Below are positions 29,833 to 33,767 of a stretch of 33,767 nucleotides of DNA, piece by piece. The first letter of the stretch is position 1. Each line of letters starts with the position of its first letter. The stretch comes from Lachnospiraceae bacterium (lineage in GTDB: Bacteria; Bacillota; Clostridia; Lachnospirales; Lachnospiraceae), in NCBI GenBank assembly GCA_017449745.1, contig JAFTFD010000110.1:1-33767 (forward strand), in the 5' to 3' direction. Under the pieces are notes generated by a model. That model searched no databases and was not told the origin of the DNA. It saw only the letters and a program-made list of their open reading frames with translations. A program made the translations under genes and the position numbers.

Positions 29833-32373
29833 ATGAAGGTGTGCTACAGTGCAGGAGCGGTGACGGCACGGGATAATTATTACTCGATCGCAGCGGACTG
29901 CGTCGAGATCCGCGTGTGGTTTCTGACAGACGATATCCTCAGGATCCGCGCGGGCTTTGACGGAGATTTCGATGAGGCCTCCTACAGTCTTGTCATGACG
30001 GCATGGGATTCAAGGACGGATGCGGTGCTGGGGAGCGAGAGAAAGCGTGTGAAAACAGCCCCCGCAGAGCTGACAGACGGGGATCAGGAGGCGGTCATTC
30101 AGGGAAGGAACCTGAAGGTCGTTGTCCATAAAAATCCTTTTTATCTCTCCGTCTATGATGCTGAGGGGACCCTGATCCATGAGGATATTCCGGATCTGGC
30201 CTATCGCGAGGATCCCAATCACAGAAGGCTTCATTCCTCCAGAATCGAGGCGGATGACCATTTCTATGGTTTCGGGGAAAAGTCCGGTGAGATCGACAAG
30301 GCGGAAGAAGTGATGGTCCTCTCACCCGGCGATTCCATGGGCTACAACGCCGTAAAGACAGATTCCCTCTACAAGCATATTCCGTTCTACATCAAGCTGC
30401 AGGAATCGACCGGAAAAGCAGTAGGATATTTTTACCACAACACATCGGAATGCATGTTCAATATGGGTCGTGAGAAGCGCAACTACTGGCACCGCTATTC
30501 CACTTACACGGCAGATGCAGGCGATATCGACCTGTTCCTGATCGCGGGACCGGCCATGAGCGATGTGATCCGCCGCTATACGGACCTGACCGGTAAATCC
30601 ATGCTGCTGCCCAGGGCTGCCCTCGGGTACCTCGGCTCCTCGATGTATTATCCGGAGCTGCCGGCGGACTGCGACGATGCGATCCTGGACTTCATAGATA
30701 CGACCAGGGAGGAGGATATTCCCGTAGACGGATTCCAGCTCTCTTCCGGATACTGCGCTGTGGAGACAGAGGAAGGCATCAAGAGATGCTCCTTTACGTG
30801 GAACTATAAGCGCTTCAAAGATCCTGCGGCGTGGTTTGCGGCCATGAATGAGAGGGGCATCGTCGTATCTCCCAACATCAAGCCGGGCATGCTCCTCGTG
30901 CATCCGCTCCTTCCGGAAATGATGGAAAAGGGAATGTTCGTCACAGCGGATCCGGATCTTCCCGAAGGATCAGTCGGAAATTATAAGGGACTCGGCACCG
31001 GCACATGGTGGGGAGGTCCCGGTATTTTTGTCGACTTCACAAAAGAGGAGACCAGAAAGCACTGGAAAGAGTACATCGGCAAAGGCCTTCTTCAGTACGG
31101 CTGCCGGTCGATCTGGAACGATAACTGCGAATATGACTCCATGGTGGACAAGGATGCCAGAGTCTTCTTTGAAGGAAAGGGCGGCACGATCGGAAACCTG
31201 AAGTCCATTATGGCAAACATGATGTGTAAGCTGTCCGATGAAGCCATTGAGGAGTACGATCCGGATGTGCGTCCGTTCTCGGTCTGCCGCTCCGGACACG
31301 CCGGGATCCAGCGCTATGCGCAGGTCTGGGCGGGCGATAACCTGACCTGCTGGGATACGCTCAAATACAATATCGCGACGATCCTCGGAATGGGCCTGTC
31401 CGGCGTCGCCAACCAGGGCTGCGACGTCGGCGGCTTCTACGGCGTCTCTCCGGAGCCGGAGCTCTTTGTGCGCTGGGTGCAGAACGGGATCTTTCAGCCC
31501 AGGTTCTCGATCCACTCCACGAACACGGACAATACCGTTACCGAGCCCTGGATGTACAGCGGCCTGACGCCGGTCATCAAGGCGGCGATCGATTTCCGTT
31601 ACAGGATGAGTCCTTACCTGTATTCCCTGGAGTCCCGCGCCCATGAGAGCGGACTTCCGATCATGGAGGCGGAGTTCCTTGTTTTTCAGAACGATCCCAG
31701 GACATACAGCCAGGGGGTGGACTTCCTCTGGGGCGAGCATCTGCTCGTCGCCAATGTCGTGGAAAAGGGGCAGAAAGTCCGCCGCGTGTATCTGCCTAAG
31801 CCTGTGGACCCGAAAGAGCGCTGGTATGATTTCTATACACGCGCAGAGTACGCTCCGGGCACGGAACTGGACCTTGACGTTGATATCCATTCCATTCCCC
31901 TGTTCATCCGCAGCGGCGCGATCCTGCCGATGTCGGGTAACCGCATCACCAACCTGATGACGCAGAAGACGACGGACCTCGAGATCCTCATGGCTCCGGA
32001 TGTGGACAGCACCTTTACCCTCTATGAGGACGACGGCGTGTCCAACGATTACCGGAACGGCGGATACCTTAAGACAAAGATCTCCGTTGAAGCGGGTGAA
32101 AAAACAAAGATCACCTTCACCGGGGAAGGAAATTATGAGACCGCAGTGGAGAGGATCCGCCTGGATGTCATCCACAGGGAAAAGGCCCCGTTCTTCGTCC
32201 TTGTTGACGGACGGGAGATCCCTCATTTCCTCCACCGCAGGAAATTCGAGGAGGCGCAGGAAGGCTGGTACTACAGCCAGACGCTCAAGTCCGTACAGGT
32301 AAAATACGACAACCCCAAAGCAGACCACGAGGTCATCGTCAGCTTTGAGGTATTTGACATGATTGGGATGTAA
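29833..32373 (+). CDS. Glycoside hydrolase family 31 (alpha-glucosidase/alpha-xylosidase type)
   Basis: The 846-residue protein starts at the ATG at 29833, directly behind AAGGAGG; upstream in-frame starts fall in the esterase gene. An N-terminal beta-sandwich (1-250) is followed by the catalytic barrel. The nucleophile is Asp430 in 'SIWNDNCEYD' and the acid/base Asp502 in 'QVWAGDNLTCWDTL', with 'VANQGCDVGGFYG' after it. 'IPVDGFQLSSGYC' is a family landmark. The C-terminal domains have 'IPLFIRSGAILPM' and 'FTLYEDDGVSNDY'. It has no signal peptide, so it acts on imported sugars. Specificity (glucose, xylose or galactose) cannot be fixed from the motifs. Confidence 0.92.
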   Translation: MKVCYSAGAVTARDNYYSIAADCVEIRVWFLTDDILRIRAGFDGDFDEASYSLVMTAWDSRTDAVLGSERKRVKTAPAELTDGDQEAVIQGRNLKVVVHKNPFYLSVYDAEGTLIHEDIPDLAYREDPNHRRLHSSRIEADDHFYGFGEKSGEIDKAEEVMVLSPGDSMGYNAVKTDSLYKHIPFYIKLQESTGKAVGYFYHNTSECMFNMGREKRNYWHRYSTYTADAGDIDLFLIAGPAMSDVIRRYTDLTGKSMLLPRAALGYLGSSMYYPELPADCDDAILDFIDTTREEDIPVDGFQLSSGYCAVETEEGIKRCSFTWNYKRFKDPAAWFAAMNERGIVVSPNIKPGMLLVHPLLPEMMEKGMFVTADPDLPEGSVGNYKGLGTGTWWGGPGIFVDFTKEETRKHWKEYIGKGLLQYGCRSIWNDNCEYDSMVDKDARVFFEGKGGTIGNLKSIMANMMCKLSDEAIEEYDPDVRPFSVCRSGHAGIQRYAQVWAGDNLTCWDTLKYNIATILGMGLSGVANQGCDVGGFYGVSPEPELFVRWVQNGIFQPRFSIHSTNTDNTVTEPWMYSGLTPVIKAAIDFRYRMSPYLYSLESRAHESGLPIMEAEFLVFQNDPRTYSQGVDFLWGEHLLVANVVEKGQKVRRVYLPKPVDPKERWYDFYTRAEYAPGTELDLDVDIHSIPLFIRSGAILPMSGNRITNLMTQKTTDLEILMAPDVDSTFTLYEDDGVSNDYRNGGYLKTKISVEAGEKTKITFTGEGNYETAVERIRLDVIHREKAPFFVLVDGREIPHFLHRRKFEEAQEGWYYSQTLKSVQVKYDNPKADHEVIVSFEVFDMIGM

Positions 32374-32383
32374 AGGAGACACC

Positions 32384-33664
32384 ATGTACAACGTACTAGA
32401 TTTTGGCGCAAAAGGCGACGGGACGACCCTTGACAGTGTCGCGATCCAGGCGGCGCTGGACGCATGCCGCGAAAACGGCGGCGGCACGGTGCTGCTGCCG
32501 GGAGGAAGGACTTACCGGAGCGGCTCCCTGATCCTGTATTCGGATACGGAACTGCATATCGAGAGCGGGGCGGTCTTAAAAGCCAGCTCGGACCTGAAGG
32601 ATTTCAAAAAGTTCTCCGATATTCCGCTGGGAGACAGGGAGGTCCCCTCGTATATAAATTGCGAATATGACGGAAAACCGGCAAACTTCTTTATCTATGC
32701 TGCCGGAGGAAAGAATATCCGGATCACAGGATACGGTGCGATCGACGGGACGGAAGAGATCTACTACGGGGATGAGAATCCATATCACATTGAAGGCAAG
32801 TGGTATCCCAGAACACCTCTGCTGTTCATCGAGAACGTGCATCATTTCACGGTCCGCGACGTCACCCTGACAGGCTCCGCGTTCTGGACTCTTCATATGG
32901 TCGGCTGCGAGGATGTTCTGGTCGAGGGAGCCAGGATCTTAAACAACCTGAGAATGGCAAACTGCGACGGGATCGATCCGGATCACTGCAAAAATGTCCG
33001 GATCGCGAACTGCCATATTGAGACGGCAGACGACTGTATCGTCCTGAAGACTTCCCAGGCGTATGAAGAATACGGTCCGTCCGAAAACGTGATCATCACA
33101 GGCTGTACGCTGGTCTCCACGAGCGCTGCGATCAAGATCGGTACGGAAAGCGAGAGTGACTTCCGGAACATCATCGTCGACAACTGCGTGATCGACAGGA
33201 CCAACAGGGGCGTGTCCCTGCAGCTGCGGGATAAGGGCAATATCGAGAATGTCACGATCAGCAATCTTCATATCCGCACGCGTTGCTTCTCGGAGCATTA
33301 CTGGGGAAAAGGAGAGCCGATCTGCCTCACGGCGGTGGAACGTCATGACGGCATCCCGACAGGGACGATCCGGAATGTGAAGATCCGTGATATCACCTGC
33401 CATGGGGAAAACGGCATTCTCTTGTATGGAAATGAGAAACATCCGATCGAAAACGTTCTGATCGATCGCGTCCAGGTAGAACTGAAAAAAACGACGAAGT
33501 GGGCTGCGGATGGATATGACCTTCGTCCGTGCGACGGCTCCGGACATGTCGGGGAGAAGATCTACGGGCTTTACACGGAGAACGTAACAGGCCTTACGAT
33601 CCGGGATCTTTCTATCAAGGCAGATCCGTCGATAGAAGACTGGTATGCAGGGGAGAGGAACTGA
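32384..33664 (+). CDS. Glycoside hydrolase family 28 (polygalacturonase-like), cytoplasmic
   Basis: The 426-residue protein starts at the ATG at 32384 with AAAGGAGA 6 nt upstream, 10 bp after the GH31 stop. It is a right-handed beta-helix enzyme: 'YNVLDFGAKGDGTTLDSVAIQAALDAC' at the N-terminus, Asp195 in 'ANCDGIDPDHCKNVRI' and Asp216-Asp217 in 'ETADDCIVLKTS' are the three catalytic acids of GH28. The usual GHG motif is replaced ('STSAAIKIGTES', where the Lys aligns with the substrate-binding RIK-type region only loosely). No signal peptide is present. It would trim galacturonic acid or a rhamnogalacturonan oligosaccharide inside the cell, probably as an exo-enzyme. Confidence 0.9.
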   Translation: MYNVLDFGAKGDGTTLDSVAIQAALDACRENGGGTVLLPGGRTYRSGSLILYSDTELHIESGAVLKASSDLKDFKKFSDIPLGDREVPSYINCEYDGKPANFFIYAAGGKNIRITGYGAIDGTEEIYYGDENPYHIEGKWYPRTPLLFIENVHHFTVRDVTLTGSAFWTLHMVGCEDVLVEGARILNNLRMANCDGIDPDHCKNVRIANCHIETADDCIVLKTSQAYEEYGPSENVIITGCTLVSTSAAIKIGTESESDFRNIIVDNCVIDRTNRGVSLQLRDKGNIENVTISNLHIRTRCFSEHYWGKGEPICLTAVERHDGIPTGTIRNVKIRDITCHGENGILLYGNEKHPIENVLIDRVQVELKKTTKWAADGYDLRPCDGSGHVGEKIYGLYTENVTGLTIRDLSIKADPSIEDWYAGERN

Positions 33665-33767
33665 CCTGACAGGACGCCTTTGCGTAACGGAGCAGGGACA
33701 CAACTATGTTCTGTGCAGTTTTGAGAGCGAAGACTGTCCGGAACAGTTCTCTGTGAGGGGGGAAGAG
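33645..33767 (+). CDS. Possible start of a further gene, cut by the window edge
   Basis: A frame opening at an ATG at 33645 overlaps the end of the GH28 gene by 20 bp and stays open to the edge (41 codons). The first residues are 'MQGRGTDLTGRLCVTEQG'. GGGGAGAGG at 33650-33658 would suit a start further downstream, but no standard codon is there in this frame. The product is not recognisable. No other frame of this stretch gives a plausible gene. Confidence 0.35.
   Translation, partial: MQGRGTDLTGRLCVTEQGHNYVLCSFESEDCPEQFSVRGEE

Noticed and set aside
30970-32487. 505-codon minus-strand open frame
   Set aside because: It is antisense to GH31, whose catalytic motifs are intact. It is a shadow frame due to high GC at third positions.
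1-33767. CRISPR arrays, tRNA or rRNA genes, integrases, transposases
   Set aside because: Intergenic regions were read on both strands. No repeat-spacer pattern, tRNA cloverleaf or rRNA segment was recognised, and no frame resembles a recombinase.

Overview
The window looks like a chromosomal segment from a Gram-positive anaerobe of the Clostridia, most likely Lachnospiraceae-like. The basis is strong AGGAGG-type ribosome binding sites, sigma-A promoters, many rho-independent terminators, a cre-type operator, lipoprotein solute-binding proteins, a CUT1 sugar transporter, and the combination of an anaerobic molybdenum hydroxylase with pectin catabolism. The taxonomic call is an inference from gene content.

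Left part (1-17.2 kb), molybdenum cofactor and molybdenum hydroxylase locus. At the left edge, on the minus strand, is the start of an [FeFe]-hydrogenase-like H-cluster protein without ferredoxin domains. It is divergent from a LysR regulator, which is followed by a MobA/MocA-like nucleotidyltransferase. A solitary six-helix membrane protein (FUSC-like) comes next. A long co-directional array follows: moaC, a MoeA-like molybdopterin-binding protein with a Cys-rich tail, a rearranged XdhC-type maturation factor, moaA, a MOSC-MogA fusion, modA, a 245-bp highly structured intergenic element, modB, modC, a CpXC protein, a small predicted ferredoxin-fold protein translationally coupled to a Crp-family regulator, and the FAD, [2Fe-2S] and Mo subunits of a xanthine dehydrogenase-type hydroxylase. 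The locus therefore carries molybdate uptake, pterin synthesis, metal insertion, maturation and the apoenzyme together. MoaD and MoaE are not in the window. The hydroxylase substrate cannot be read from the sequence.

Boundary (17.2-17.4 kb). A bidirectional terminator sits between two inverted copies of a REP-like sequence. A palindromic double copy of the same sequence lies upstream of moaC.

Right part (17.4 kb to end), a Gram-positive pectin/galacturonan utilisation locus. Minus strand: a GH4 alpha-galacturonidase/glucuronidase-type enzyme with a cre operator over its predicted transcription start, a sugar isomerase/epimerase-like TIM barrel, a Gfo/Idh/MocA dehydrogenase, a CUT1 ABC importer (two permeases and a solute-binding lipoprotein, no ATPase), and a GH105-type unsaturated glycuronyl hydrolase. 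Plus strand: an acetylesterase-like hydrolase, an AraC regulator, a second esterase, a GH31 enzyme, a GH28 polygalacturonase-type enzyme and the start of a further frame cut by the edge. None of the enzymes has a visible signal peptide, so the picture is import of oligosaccharides followed by cytoplasmic breakdown. Direct repeats upstream of the transporter promoter, with related motifs near the araC gene, are candidate AraC binding sites.

No rRNA, tRNA, CRISPR array, integrase or transposase gene was seen.
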